A DNA stretch of 64,000 nucleotides from Apiotrichum sp. Y4204 (Eukaryota > Basidiomycota > Tremellomycetes > Trichosporonales > Trichosporonaceae): NCBI GenBank assembly GCA_025531455.1, contig JAMYHL010000009.1, forward strand, positions 124,001-188,000, read 5' to 3'. Made by a program: the position numbers and the translations under genes. The notes beneath the pieces are model-generated. The model worked only from the letters and a program-made list of their open reading frames with translations. It did not search any database and was not told the origin of the DNA. Of this stretch, positions 10,550 to 22,514 are shown piece by piece. Position 1 is the first letter of the stretch. Every line of letters begins with the position of its first letter.

Positions 10550-11761
10550 CTACATCCTGACCTTGCGCACCTCGAGCGCAAGGCGCTGCCGGCCCCGCTC
10601 GTAGATGGCGTTCACCTCCTCGCGCTCAATGTACGTCTTGCCGCCATACACGCCAGCGGTGCCATCCTCTTCAAAGTCCTGGAAGCCGGCGTTGTCCGGG
10701 GTGAGGGTGTAGATGACCTCGAGGGCGGAGAGGACGCCGCCGTACGCCGCGGACATGCCCGTGTCGATGATGATGACCGACGCGTTGCACCGGTCCACAA
10801 TGTGGTCAAAGTTGGGAGTGTGTCCCTGGGAATCAGCACAAGTGTCTAGACTATTTATCTTTACTCACGCCAATCATCCGGCGGGCACCAAGCTTGTTCT
10901 GCAGCTGCCCCGCCCAGCGACACACGACATTCTCGTCGGTCGCCTCTGCGAGGCCACGCCACCACAACGGGCCCTCGGAATTGTACAGCTCCATCTCGGC
11001 GTTCGTCGTGCCCTCGGGAAAGCCGGGGTACGGGTTGGGGGGGTAGGGCGGCGCGGGGTTTTCGAGCGCGCGGGAGAGGAGGGCGTACCCGAGATCATTG
11101 ATGCGCTTCGGGTAGGGCAGGAGGTCGTTGTACGACGGGCGGAGGCCGCCGTGGGTAAAGCTCAGCGCGGGGGCGTTGGGGAAGGGCGAGAGCGGGACGC
11201 GCGCAGTCACCGCATAATTGTTGAGCCACTCCCTCCCAAGCCAGCCATCCGAGCTCATGGCCGCCTGGCGCTGCGCGACACCCCCAAACCGCTGGATATC
11301 CCCGGGAGTGACGTACCGCCAGTCACCGAGCGCGTTCATCATCTCGTGGTTTCCCAACAGCGAAATAACCTTGCCGCCCTGCGCGGCCGCCTCGCCGCGC
11401 AGCCGCGCCATCATCTTGTAAATGTCCAGCGCGTACGCTCCGCGGTCGACAATGTCGCCGGTCTGCACGAGAATGTCCTTGCCGCCCACCCAGTTGCCGT
11501 ATCCGTCGATCACCTTTGCCATGCGGAGAGCCCTTTGAGCCTGGTCGAAGTCTGGGGATCAGAGCTGTGTGGGCTTCAGAAGTACTCACCGCCGTGGAGG
11601 TCGCCTACGGCCACGACACGCTGCCGGAAGACACTGCCATCGGGAGAGACGGGCGCGCCGGCTGTCCACTTGAGGAGCACGACAAAGGCGACCAGGACGG
11701 GGAGCACGAGCAGCGTGCGGCGTTGGCGGGCCATGTTGTAGAGTCGTTGTCTGAGGAGCAT
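10550..11761 (-). CDS. Membrane-anchored calcineurin-like metallophosphatase
   Basis: Three exons join in frame: 11590-11761, 10869-11551 and 10550-10825, giving 376 aa. Residues of about 16-32 form a signal-anchor helix after Arg-rich residues, so the enzyme should face the ER/Golgi lumen or exterior. The metal-binding motifs of the phosphoprotein phosphatase fold are all present: GDLHGD (53-58, split by intron 1), GDIVDRG, GNHE, a later FTHGG, and GHTPNFDHIVD. The spacing resembles Shewanella-like protein phosphatases, with a long DGWLGREW/LSFTHGGLRPSYNDLL insert, rather than PP1/PP2A. The substrate is unknown. The gene converges on the Mmc1-like gene and diverges from the methyltransferase gene. 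Confidence 0.82.
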
Positions 11762-12172
11762 GGTGACTCATTCGAAACCCGTTATGGCTTTATATAGTGT
11801 CGAGGCGAGTGAATGATCTGATCGCAAAGACGCAAAGACGGACATCTTCAACGACGTCAACGTCCAGGACAACAACAGAAGTGGTTATCGTCGGGTAATC
11901 TGACAGTGTGACCCTACCCTAACACACGTGGATTAGGAAACCCTGATTAGGAAAGTCTGCCAGGTCCTAATCAGAATCCCCACATGGTGTATTATGCACA
12001 GACCACCCACAACGTGTCTCTTTGAGATTTCCTCCACCTCCACCTGGGCACCTAGGCACAAACAAATAGCCTCCCAACGTCGGCAAGTTCCATCCCTCCC
12101 CTCGAGGTGCGATCGCAACGCACAAAACGCTCCTCCTCACAACACACGTTCACCACCACCCATTCACTCACC
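11762..12172. promoter_or_regulatory. Divergent promoter region, metallophosphatase/methyltransferase
   Basis: This 411-nt region is shared by two divergent genes. GATTAGGAAA-type elements recur at about 11931-11955, with an inverted CTAATC copy near 11967. I see no recognised regulatory site beyond these short repeats. Confidence 0.4.
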
Positions 12173-13425
12173 ATGAACTGGCTGCTCCTCGTCGCGGCCT
12201 TTCCGCTCATATGGCGCTTCCTCGCGCCCCTCGTGCCTCCGCAGTACATTGAGCCGTACGCGTACTGGGACCCTGCGGCGCTCAACACCGAGGTCGGCGG
12301 CCGCGTGCCCCGCTGGCGGAACATGGGATACTGGAAGGTGAGTAACGAGTAACGAGTAACGGTTCGTTCTGATAGTGCTCCGGAATCTGCGGACCTTTGG
12401 GTCCTTCTGGACCATTTTTAACCTTCTTCTTCCCTAACTTTTCTGGACCTGGGATTCCTTCTTCCCTGTCGTATCTCTCTTATCATTGCTCACACCAGAC
12501 TGGCAAAGAAACGTTTACAGAGGCAAACGAGGCGCTCGCAAACAAGCTCGTCACGTTTGCAGACGCCAAGCTTGATGGACACACGCTGGACATGGCGCAC
12601 GGTGCCGGCGAGTCGCTTTGTGAGTAACCGTTCTCTTGCTGTTCAATCCACTCTTCTTTTACGGCAAGACTCACAGCAGTGATCCATCTCGCGAACGGCG
12701 CAACGCTCGACGCGCTTACCTCGCTGCCGGCCGAGACTGCCGCCGCACAGGAACTTGTCGAGGCGTGGTCGGCCGAGAAGGGCGTCACTCCCGCAGTCAC
12801 CTGGTTCACCATGTCGGCGGGCTACCGCGCAAACAAGGACCTTGAGCACCCGCTCAACCCCATGCGCGGGTTCATGGGCGAGGACGAGCTGCAGGGCGGG
12901 TCTGGGCAGGTTGTTTTTGACGACGACGACGAGCCAGCAGAGCCAGCCAAGAAGGAAGAGCAGCCAAAGCCCGCAGAGGACACAAAGTTTGACCTCGTGT
13001 ACGTCCTCGACGCGGCATACCACTTTCCGCCAGGCATGGGCTTTTTCCTCGCCTCGGTCCTCCCGGCCCTCCGCGACGGCGGCGTTCTCGCGTACACGGA
13101 CATTCTCCCTCCGCCCGCAATGTCCAAGCTCCCCCTCATGCTGACAGCGGGCTGGCTCGCGCCGATGCTTTCCGTCCCCCGGCGAAACCTCAACGAACGC
13201 CCGGCTTCGACAGAGGAATACACCGCGCAGCTGGAGCAGATCGGGTACGAGGGCGTCAGGATCGAGGACTGGACCGAGCACGTGTTTGCGCCTCTTGCCG
13301 ACGCTCTCGAGAAGCGCGGCGCAGCGTGGTTCCTCCCCGCGCAAATGTTCCGACTCGCCCAGCGTACCGGATGGAAATTTGTCGCTGTCCGCGCGGCCAA
13401 GCCGTCCAAGCCCCAGGCGGAGTGA
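12173..13425 (+). CDS. SAM-dependent methyltransferase with N-terminal membrane anchor
   Basis: Three exons join in frame: 12173-12337, 12499-12619 and 12680-13425, giving 343 aa. The first 20 residues (MNWLLLVAAFPLIWRFLAPL) are a hydrophobic anchor. Motif I of a class I methyltransferase is DMAHGAGESL (86-95), which appears only when intron 2 is removed. The post-motif region FDLVYVLDAAYHFPP, with an aromatic acceptor-loop look, and ALRDGGVLAYTDI complete the Rossmann pattern. A Glu/Lys/Pro-rich acidic insert (about 175-195) interrupts the fold. The substrate is unknown. The class II-like layout and membrane anchor suggest a lipid, quinone or small-molecule substrate, but that is inference. 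Confidence 0.78.
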
Positions 13426-14423
13426 TGACCAACACAATGACAAACCGGCCGTAGTTCATGCTGGAGATGCAGCAGAGTTGAAAGTGCAAGACGTGGCAGT
13501 GATCCCAGCCGCGACAGCAGACAAGGTCTTGATTGGCGGCTCTCTGATTTCCAACCGAAACTCATCAAACACATGATGTACACTCACTTAGCACTCCAGT
13601 CAGCACCTCATCCATCCACGAATCCACGGTGGGACAAGCCGAAACACTCCATTCTCATCAATGCACTTCTGGTGATTTTTCACCACAGTGCTCGAAAAGT
13701 AGTCCCAAACCTTGATGTCCGAAACACATCCTCCCCGCTCCCTCCCTCGCGACCTCCGGCCTTGCCTACTGTCTGGCTCTTGGAATCCAGATAGAGCGAC
13801 GCTAGACACGAGTATTAAACTCGCCTGTCAGCGACAGGGCGGCCAAGTCGAGCGTGTTGTAGTTCAGTGGGGTGGGTGCAATGTCAGTTGGATATCCGGA
13901 GAAGCAAAGTGGCCACGGCTAGCCTTGAATTCGGATACATGGGCCGCTCTCCTTCATATCTCTGGGGCAGCGGGGGCCGGGAACGGTGTTGTGAAACGCG
14001 ATCGTGACTCCTACCTCGTTGTTGGCGGGTAGCTCGTACCACGAGCTCGGGGCTACTCCATTCCTCCAGATCACAGCCTCCACACCAGATCCCGCAAGAC
14101 AGGACACAGAAAGCCATCTTGATACGATCCGCATCCCGAGATCAGGTTTCATGTTTATCGCTCAGGCCAGTTGTCGTCAGCCACAAGATTGCTTATTCGC
14201 CGATTCCATACTGCATGTTACAGCTGCCACCCGGACCCCACTGTGGTAGACGGTGTATGTACACTAAGTGATATCGAGTGTTGTCAGTAGCTCATTTCAA
14301 CGTACCCAGCACTCCTCCTGTTCCATTCAGTCAGTCGCGCGTCGCATCACATGCCATCGACTCATCTGCTGCTACTAAATGCCACATAAATGCTACTGTA
14401 CCCGTACTCTCTCTACCCCACGC
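13426..14423. other. Convergent intergenic region, about 1 kb
   Basis: This is the space between the methyltransferase 3' end and the RAD18 3' end. I found no convincing gene. A tRNA A-box-like string (GTAGTTCAGTGG, near 13858) has no matching B box or acceptor stem. Confidence 0.45.
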
Positions 14424-15612
14424 CTACTCCACCTCTATTGCGGTCTCCACACCGGCGCCGTGGCGCTTTTTACGCCGGTCGAGGATCTCCTGCCGGAGCC
14501 GCTCAAACTCGCTCTTCTGCTCATGCACGTGCTGTCGAAACCCCTCTTTCGTCTTGAGCGCCTCGACCGTCGCGTCCTTGCCCTTTTCTTTGTCGCGTCT
14601 CCGGGCGGATTCGTTGTTTGCCAGCTGGGCGCGGAGGGCAGGTAATGACGAGGGGTGGGACGAGTCCAGGTTGGCATTGTACAGCACAATCCACTCCTGA
14701 AACCGGCTCTCGAGCGCCGCCCGGTCGCCCGTCACTGGCAGCCCGTGTTCCTGGAGTGAGCGCGGAAATGGAGGCAGACATACCTGGAGCATTGCGCGCA
14801 GATCACCCAGCTGCGTGAGGCTGTAGTTTGGCTTGACGATGCGCTTCATCTCCACACTGAGAGTTAGGGGAGTTGTAAAGCCGGAAACTCACGTCTTGCC
14901 CTTGCCACTACTGCTGCCCGCGCCAGCAAACACCTTGCGCCAGTCTGCCTTCTGATTACCCGATGCCGACGGCCCAGCCTTCGGTTTCGGCGGCGGACAC
15001 CCGCGGTCAATGTGGTTCGGGATCGCCGCGATGGGCATGCGCGCCTCGCACAGCGGACACGGCGCCTCGTCTGCGAGGTCAGAAAGCCCGGGTAGTGGAC
15101 CTCACCATTCTCGCTCAGCTCGTCTGCGTCATGCGATTCGATAATCTCAATATCGTCGTCGTCCTCCACCTTCCTCCGCTTGGACGGGGACGCCGTGCGC
15201 GACTCGCGCCCGCGTTTCCGGGGCTGGGCGAGCTCGAGCAGCGATGGCCTGGTGATGAGCTTGGAATGTCAAGGAGTAAGTAAGCTCACCTCGCATCCTC
15301 CCACGCGTCCGTCATTTCTTCTAATGCGCGGTTCCGCCGGATCGCGCCCTCCTTTGCTGGTTCGTGGCAGCTGGGACATTTCTTCGTCACGTCAAGGAAG
15401 GAGCGGATGCACTGGGAGTTAGAGAGGAAGTTCTGTATCGTTCAACTTACGGCAGAGCAGAACGAGTGCCCGCACGCAATGCTGACTGGCGCCTTGAAGA
15501 GCTCTTTGCAGATCGGGCAGAGGAGCGCGCGGTCGACGCGGCGCAGGTGCGGAAAGGAGGCGGGGAAGGGCGGCGGGTCGGCCGACTGGAGGAGCGGGTG
15601 GTTGGGGTCCAT
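14424..15612 (-). CDS. RAD18: E3 ubiquitin ligase Rad18 (PCNA ubiquitination)
   Basis: Six exons join in frame: 15451-15612, 15290-15411, 15106-15248, 14893-15070, 14784-14856 and 14424-14750, giving 334 aa. The domain order is the Rad18 order: an N-terminal RING at 32-70 (CPIC, then CGHSFCSAC, then CPSC), a UBZ4 zinc finger with C147, C150, H162 and C167, and a SAP DNA-binding domain at about 213-248 (LTQLGDLRAMLQEHGLPVTG). The C-terminus is a charged helix suited to Rad6 binding. Rad18 with Rad6 monoubiquitinates PCNA to start translesion synthesis. The protein is shorter than yeast Rad18 (487 aa) but complete by domain. It is divergent from GCS1. Confidence 0.93.
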
Positions 15613-16148
15613 CGGGTGATGGAGTGCAGGGGAGTCGGGAGTAGGTTGACGACGGGAGGGGGGATGGTGATGATGAATGGTAATGATGATGAGGAAGAAG
15701 GAGTGTTTTTGACAATGACGAAGAAACTTGGATCCACTTCAGAAATGATCTGCGCTCCTCTTCTTCTCTGAGTCATTGCCGAATTGTCATTTGTGTCTTC
15801 CCCCTCTCCGGTTGACTGGACTGCCTCTGCTCGTAATGAGGCGCGTGCGCGCTCCCCCTACGCCCTCTACTCATGTCGACGCGTCCTGGGTGGCGAATTT
15901 TTGCTCCCGCGCGAATGAATGAAAGCGTCAAAACAATGGGTTTATTACATAATTACAAAAGTCTCATTACACCTGCAGGGGTGGGTCCGACGATTGACCT
16001 ACGTCGCCCAAAACGCGCCCAAAGAAATCTCCCGAAACCTGCAACGACAATGCAAAAGAGGTGATGCTTGATGTGCTCGAATTAGGTTGATGTCTCCGTC
16101 TTGTCATTTGAACAAGAGACAAAACATTCCAAAACAGGCAGCACCGCG
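15613..16148. promoter_or_regulatory. Divergent intergenic region RAD18/GCS1
   Basis: This is the shared upstream region of RAD18 (-) and glucosylceramide synthase (+). It includes an AT-richer core at about 15900-16100. No specific element is recognised. Confidence 0.4.
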
Positions 16149-17800
16149 ATGGCAGGTATGTTCCACGCGGGACCGCGCTCCGAGCTGACAGCAGGCACCG
16201 CGTCGCTCGTCGTCGCGATCGGACTATTGGTGCTGTATGCGGTTGTGTGGGCGATTTGTCTGAATGGATGGCGTGTTGCGTGAGTGCAAGTGAGGAGACT
16301 GCGCGGCGGCGCGGGGGGGGGGGGTGCATTGAGTCGAGGCCGAAGGTACTGGCCTGACGGCGCCCGCGTTTCCAACCCCTAAATTCCCACCCAGGCTAAC
16401 CCCAGACGACAACGGTACGCGCACACGCTGCCCGCCTCGCGGCTGCGCAAGCTGCCGGCCGCGAGCGTCCCCGGCGTGAGCATTATCCGGCCGCTGTGCG
16501 GCCTCGACAACAACTTGTTCAACACGCTCGAGAGCGTGATGCGCCTAAACTATCCCAAGTACGAGGTCATCTTTGCGCTGCAGGACGCAGGGGACGAGGC
16601 GCTCCCCGTCGTCGAGATGGTCATGAAGCGGTATCCCCACGTCGACGCGCGAGTTATTATAAGTGGGTTGACAACTCTAGAGCTTTACTGATGGGAGACG
16701 CGAAAAAGGTCGGAGTCAACCCCAAAGTGAACAATCTCATGGAGCCGTTCCGCCAGGCGGAATACGACCTTTTGTGGGTCATGGACGCGACGATATCGGT
16801 CACCGAGCACGTCCTTGGGCGGATGGTGGACGCGTTTGTGGAGAGCAAAGGCCATGACGAAGAGGACGCGCTGCTCATCACCGACGAGCGCCCGCCCCCG
16901 ACAAAGGGCCAGGTCGGCCTCGTGCACCAGGTCCCCATCGCGGTAGTGTACCAGCGCAGCTGGGGCAGTCTCATCGAACAGGCGTACCTCAACTCGACCC
17001 ACGCCAAGATGTATCTCAGCATTGTGGGTGGAATCAACTTCTTAGGCTAGTGCTGACCGCAGAACAATGTCGCCATCGAGTCGTGCGTAGTCGGCAAGTC
17101 GTGCATGTACTCGCGCGCAAACATTGCCTCGCTGCACACCCCCTCTCCGACCCTGCGCTCCCAGCCCGACGCGCCCCGCGGCCTGGCCGGTTTCGGACCG
17201 TTTATGGCCGAAGACAACATGCTCGGTCTGGCGCTCTGGCACGAGCTCGGGCTCAGGCACGCAATGGAGGGCGATGTCGCGCTCGACTTTCTCGGACCCA
17301 TGAGCGTGCACGGGTACATTGACCGGCGGGCGCGGTGGATCCGCGTGCGCAAAATGATGACTCTGCCAGCGACGCTGCTCGAGCCGCTGACAGAGAGTAT
17401 TCTTGCAGGGGTATACTCTTCGTGGGCAATGCACCGCCTCACGGGGATTCCCGCCTGGTTGTGGTGGCTGCTCAACCAGGTCGCATGGCTTGCGGTCGAT
17501 CTGGATGTGCGCCGCTCGCTCGCTACGAATGTCCGGCACACGCACCCGCCAACGAGCACGCTCGCGTTCGTCGCGGCCTGGGCGGCCCGCGAGGCCCTCG
17601 CCCTCCCGATCTGGCTGTACGCCATGGTCGGGAACACGGTCATGTGGCGCGGAAACGCGTACCGCGTCCTCGCGTCGGGTGAGTCGAGTCCGCTGCAAGA
17701 GACGCGATCAAGTGTACAATCCGCGCGCGCGGCAAGAGTCGAGGCGGCGCGAGAGGCGCGGCGCAGAAGGAGACAGCAGGAGAGAGCACGCCAAGACTGA
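16149..17800 (+). CDS. GCS1: Glucosylceramide synthase (UDP-glucose:ceramide glucosyltransferase)
   Basis: Four exons give 483 aa: 16149-16279, 16406-16662, 16698-17023 and 17063-17800. An N-terminal helix at about 14-38 anchors the protein to ER/Golgi. The GT21 signature follows: GVSIIRPLCGLDNNLF, D1 region ALQDAGDEALPVVE, KVGVNPKVNNLM, D2 in WVMDA, D3 in FMAEDN, and the (Q/R)XXRW motif as RRARW. The C-terminus has two or three hydrophobic helices. The enzyme makes glucosylceramide, which basidiomycete yeasts need for growth at neutral pH. The 35-nt intron at 16663-16697 is the weak point: it needs a GAG acceptor and gives VIINAKKVGVNP. The first intron contains a 12-G run. The Arg-rich tail after residue 450 may hide another intron. 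Confidence 0.88.
16313..16324 (+). repeat. Poly-G tract (12 G) within GCS1 intron 1
   Basis: A run of 12 guanines lies inside the first intron of GCS1, just after a GC-repeat (GCGCGGCGGCGC). It is a likely replication-slippage site and could form a quadruplex; being intronic it does not affect the frame. Confidence 0.8.
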
Positions 17801-17887
17801 CACGACAGGTGAGGCCGCCCGCCTAGAATAGATAGACGATGCATATATGCATACCTAGAATAGACCACACGCATGCACTGGGGGATA

Positions 17888-20800
17888 CTACCGCCCCTCA
17901 TCACCAAGCAGCCACCCGACGCCCTTTACGAGCGCGCGCCTTGCGCCAGCACGCACGCCGTCGTCCTCGTCGTCAAACAACGCCGCGGCGTCCCGCTCGC
18001 GCGAACGCTCAAGCGAGCCCCGCGAGCCGACAGAGCCCTGCGAGCGGTGGGACCGCACGCTGCCCCGGCTGTCCGGCCTGCTCATCTCGGCACTGGTCCG
18101 GCCGCGCACAAAGCTGCCTGGTATCGCGGCTTTGCCAATGGCAGGCAGACCAGGGAGCGCGGGCGAGTTTGTGAATGAGCGGAGGTTGTCAAGTCCCCAT
18201 TTCGCCGCGCTGTTGGCTGCATTTGCGGCGCGCGCCGCCGTCCGCGAGCCAAGCACACGCTCCTCAACCGGAGTGGTAGACGGCTTTGCGTCCGCGGTGG
18301 CGTGGGCGCGCAGCGCATCCGGAGAGGCAATGACCGCGTCCTGGACGCGCTGCCACTGCGGGAGGATGGTGGGTACATGGGCGGCGGGGGCAAAGGCCAG
18401 AGCTTGGGCGAGGAGCGCCATCCGCCCCACAAGGTCCGGGTAGGCCCCCTGCGCCCCCAGCGCAAGCGAGGCGCGGTACGTGACTGCGCGGACCTTGGCC
18501 GCGTCCCTGCTCTCTTTACTCTCCGTGCTCTCCTCTTCCGTCGCCGTGTCCGGCTCGACCATCGCGGCCATCTCGTCGACGCGCTCCTTGGCGATACCCC
18601 ACTCGCCCGCGGCGACGGCTGCATCGCACATCATTGCGAGCACCTCGGCCCGCGCGGCGGTATCCCCCCTGTATCCGAGTTTGTCGGCGAGCTCGAGGAT
18701 GATCGGCGGGTGGCGGTACGCGTCGTCTGATGTCGCGAGGACCTGGCGCACGAGGTCGAGCTTGTCGCGCGTGTGGCGGATCTCGGCGGGGGTCAAGCTC
18801 GCGAGCTGCGGGGCGCGGAAGGACGTGATCCGCGAAGTCGCCTGGATAAAGTCCTGTTCGGCACGGATCGCGTCCGTCTGCGGCGCTACCGACAGGCTGA
18901 TGTCAGTGCGGAACTGCGGCCGGATAATCTCAAAACTCACCACTCGTACGCGAGCTTCATGTCGCCCGTGTGGATGTTGCCCGTCTCGGCGCGCATGTAA
19001 AACTCGTTGGACGTCGTGAGCACCGCCTTTTCGAGATCCTGCGGGGTAAAGTATCCCTCGGGCTCGAGGCGGCGGATGACCTTTTTGGCCACGGGGAAGA
19101 CTGAAGTCAGCACCAGAGGTCACATTGTGTCATTTCCACTCACAACCAGAAGAGAGGAGGCCGCCGAGGAAGATACGCATCATCTCCTCTTTCGAGAGCA
19201 TGCCAAACGCGCCGCGGAGGAGCGCATCGTTCCCACCCTGGAGGCGGCACATGTCCTCCCACAGGCCGATCCAGCGGCGCTCATCGCCGCGCGCATTCCC
19301 GCGGCGCACCATCTGTTCTGCGAGAGTCACCTGCTCGTCGCGTTTACGAGCCGACTGGAGGAGCGTGCGGAGATAGACACGCACACCGTAGCGCGAGAGA
19401 ATCTCGCCCGACTCGAGGTGGACGTCGAGAATGTCCAGCGCGCGCGAGAGGGACGCAAATGGGAGGGGCTTGAAGAACATGAACAGGTCGCGGGCAGAGT
19501 GCGCGCCTGCGCTGGATGCTGTTGGGCGGACAAAGTCGGCGATTGATTCGAGAGTCGTTTCGGTCGCCTCGCGATCGGTATCTGCGTCACCGCCAGACAC
19601 ATCCCAGACCGGGAGGCACTCGAAGATGGCCGACATGGAGGACCACGCGTCCTGGGCGTCGCTGCCGTAAAGAACTGCCAGAGCAAGACGCGCTACCGTC
19701 TTGTCGTCCTTGATGAGGCGGGCTGATACAGGAAGGGTGGCCTTGGAAGCCTCAAAGCAGGGCATGGCTAATGAGAGGGGGAGGTCGAGGATCGCGCCGT
19801 GGAGCATGCGGGGGACGAGATCCGGGTCCGCATTCCCGGAGCGCTCGGCGCGCGCCTCCAGCACGTAGAGGTACGGCATGACGTGTCTGCGGAGGTCGGT
19901 GACGACGCTGTCCTGTGTGGCGTTGGAGAGGTATGCGCGCACAATCTCCTCCTCGGACGCGTCGCGCCACTTTTTGAGAGACCACTGCTCGAGCTGCTCG
20001 GGAGTGAGGCTCGCGTCGTAGATGAGCCGCGAGAGGAGGCTGAGCTCCTCGCCGATCGCGTCGAGGCCGCCCACGCCGAGCGCGGTCCCGTGCTGCACCC
20101 ACGCGAGCTGGGCGTCCAGCAGCCCGAGGTCGTCCAGCGCAAGTACGTGAGAGATGTACCACTGCGATATGGCTTCACTCGTGAGCGGCGCGTTCTGCTG
20201 GGCCGGGAAGAGGTCCTCCGACTGGGGCCGTAGCGAGGGAATACCGTACTGAGGGGCGACGAGGCCGAGAAGCGACGAATCCGGGAGTTCCACTTTTCCG
20301 CGCGGCCACGGCCCCTCCTCCTCGTCTCCTTCTGCGAGGAGCAGCGGGAGAAAGTCTTCGTCGCCAGGGGACACCCATCCGGGAACCGCCTCGATGAGCG
20401 CGGTGCGGAACGGCCACAGCTCCTCCGAGTGCCGCTGCGCCGTGATCCGCAGCGCGGACAGGTGCGTCCCCGTGGCAAAGTACAGTGCGGAGAGGACAAG
20501 CGACTCGAGAACAAAAGTCGCGGCGTCTATCGGCGGCGGCTCCCTCCTCTCGGGAAGCGCAGGTTTCGGCACTGCCACCGGAACGGGCTCGTACACTCCG
20601 TCCTCGGCCCACGGGTCGTCCAGTATGGGCGGCACATCCTTCCCATCTTCACTACCCCCGTCCGCCCACGGGTCGTCGTCGAGATCCACCTCCATATCGT
20701 CCACTGGCGCCGGGGCCGGTGCCGGTGCCGCCTCCTCGATCGGGGGGTAGAACGCATCGAAAGTGTCGAGCCGCCGCAACGCACCATGGAGCACGGCAAG

Positions 20801-21208
20801 GCCGGCAATGAGCGCGCGGCGGGGCGCATCGCTCTCCGCGATATTGTCCACTTGGGCACACACGTCTTGTGCGCTCCATCCCTCCCATGTCCCTTGCGGC
20901 GATATTGATTTTGATTTCGATGTCTGCGGCCGTACGAGGGGAGATTTACTTCCCCGCTCGAGGAGGCGGGCACGCACATCGCCTTCGAGTAGGGCCGCCT
21001 CCTCTTCTCCTCCAGCTAGACCGAGCTCGACGATGGACCGCAGCGCCCGCTGGTCAATGACGCGCCCTGCGAGCACGAGGTTGGCGCACACCAGCACCTG
21101 TGCTGCGGGGGGCAGGGCGGGGATAGAGCGCGAGAGGACTGCGGGGGTGAGTGTCGAGGGCGGGGAGGCGAGGAGCGCGCCGGCGCTCAGGGGGTCGTCG
21201 TCTGTCAT
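17888..21208 (-). CDS. SEC39: Sec39-domain protein, Dsl1 ER tethering complex
   Basis: Three exons join in frame: 19144-21208, 18941-19100 and 17888-18896, giving 1077 aa. Almost the whole length is alpha-helical repeat sequence of the Sec39/NBAS type. The diagnostic block spans the introns (AKKVIRRLEPEGYFTPQDL, NEFYMRAETGNIHTGDMKLA, then a conserved AEQDFIQATSRI). An acidic insert (about 165-205) and a Ser/Arg-rich region before the C-terminus look disordered. Sec39 with Dsl1/Tip20 tethers COPI vesicles at the ER. Without splicing, the gene would appear as two separate ORFs of 692 and 411 codons; the short middle exon joins them. The 3' end is only 87 nt from the GCS1 stop. Confidence 0.88.
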
Positions 21209-22514
21209 TTGTATTGTGGTGTTGAGAGTGGGAGTGTCTCGATGTATTCTTGTTCTGGTTCTGGTTCATGTCCTCTCTACCTGGACGCGATGTGGAAGCG
21301 AATGGCCAACGATGTCATCCGTCATGGACGCCGGCTTATGGCATACTTTATGTGAGCCCCCCAAGCAGCAGCGTGCTCGGAGCATGGAGAATGCGTGGTG
21401 TCAGGTGCGGGCTTATCCGTCGACATGACAAGCCCCCAAGTGTATACCGCCTGGACGATAACAACGACCTGCAGCGACCTGTCAGTTGGGAGTCCCGATC
21501 CCAAGTACCAGCGTCTTTGACCGACACGAGAAGCAACACACTTAATCGCATGAGAGATCAAGATCTGTACCGCTTATCATGTGCACAGACTCCATAGGCT
21601 CCATGAGCTCACTCGACGGGGTACCATCTAATTGTGGCCAGAGGCACCGTCTGAATGTGGCTCGGAAAGCTGACCATCCTAACATCCAGGATATCCAGGC
21701 GAGCAACCACATGTCGTGACCAGCGCGTGGAATTTACGCGTGGAAACACCTTAACACCGTCATTTCGTCAGCACACTTCGCTACGAGGCGCCGGTATCGC
21801 GAGGCGCGCGAAAGACGCAAGGCGCGCAAGGCGACCCTCACGTCAGTCCCGCGCCACCGCCACCGGGGCTCGGGGACGGGACGCCACCGCCGTGCCGGTA
21901 CCCCTGGCCTGGGAGATTGACGAGCGGCCAGCGGTGTAGATCCCGGATTTCAGTCGCGAGTCGGCTGAATACCTCGTGCTTGGAGAGGAGGGATACAGCT
22001 ACAGTGACGCGTGTCCAGGAGCTTCAGGCGGATGTGTCTGTGTAACAGAATCCCAACCGCCTGGCGAGCCTGCGATCTTGCGAACGCCTGACTGCTAGCC
22101 CAAAATGACATGTCGAGACCGAGGCCCCTCGAGATGTGGTGGGGGGGACTGGAGAGGGGAGCTGGGGGAACTGGGGGAGCTGATGGGGAGGCATTGGCCG
22201 CCGGAGCATTGCTGCGCTTCAAGGGTATCGTCATCAAGTCGTTGGAACCAGTAGTGGCACTGTCCCCGGCACACCTGTCGCATTTCGCACAGATTTGCAC
22301 AATTTGCATGTTCACACTATGGATGACCAGACTGATCGACGATCGAGGATCCAGGATGAAACACGACACACGCGACAACGATTCAACTCGTCGACCAACT
22401 CCAGATCTCCAGATCTCACAGACAATAGCACAATTCAAACAACGAGATGGATCCAGATAGATTGAATAGAGATGCGGCACGGATAAGAAAAAGTGTCCAT
22501 CAATACGACACCAC

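Noticed and set aside
13850..13960. tRNA A-box-like GTAGTTCAGTGG in the methyltransferase-RAD18 gap.
   Set aside because: No B box at a suitable distance and no complementary acceptor stem on either strand.
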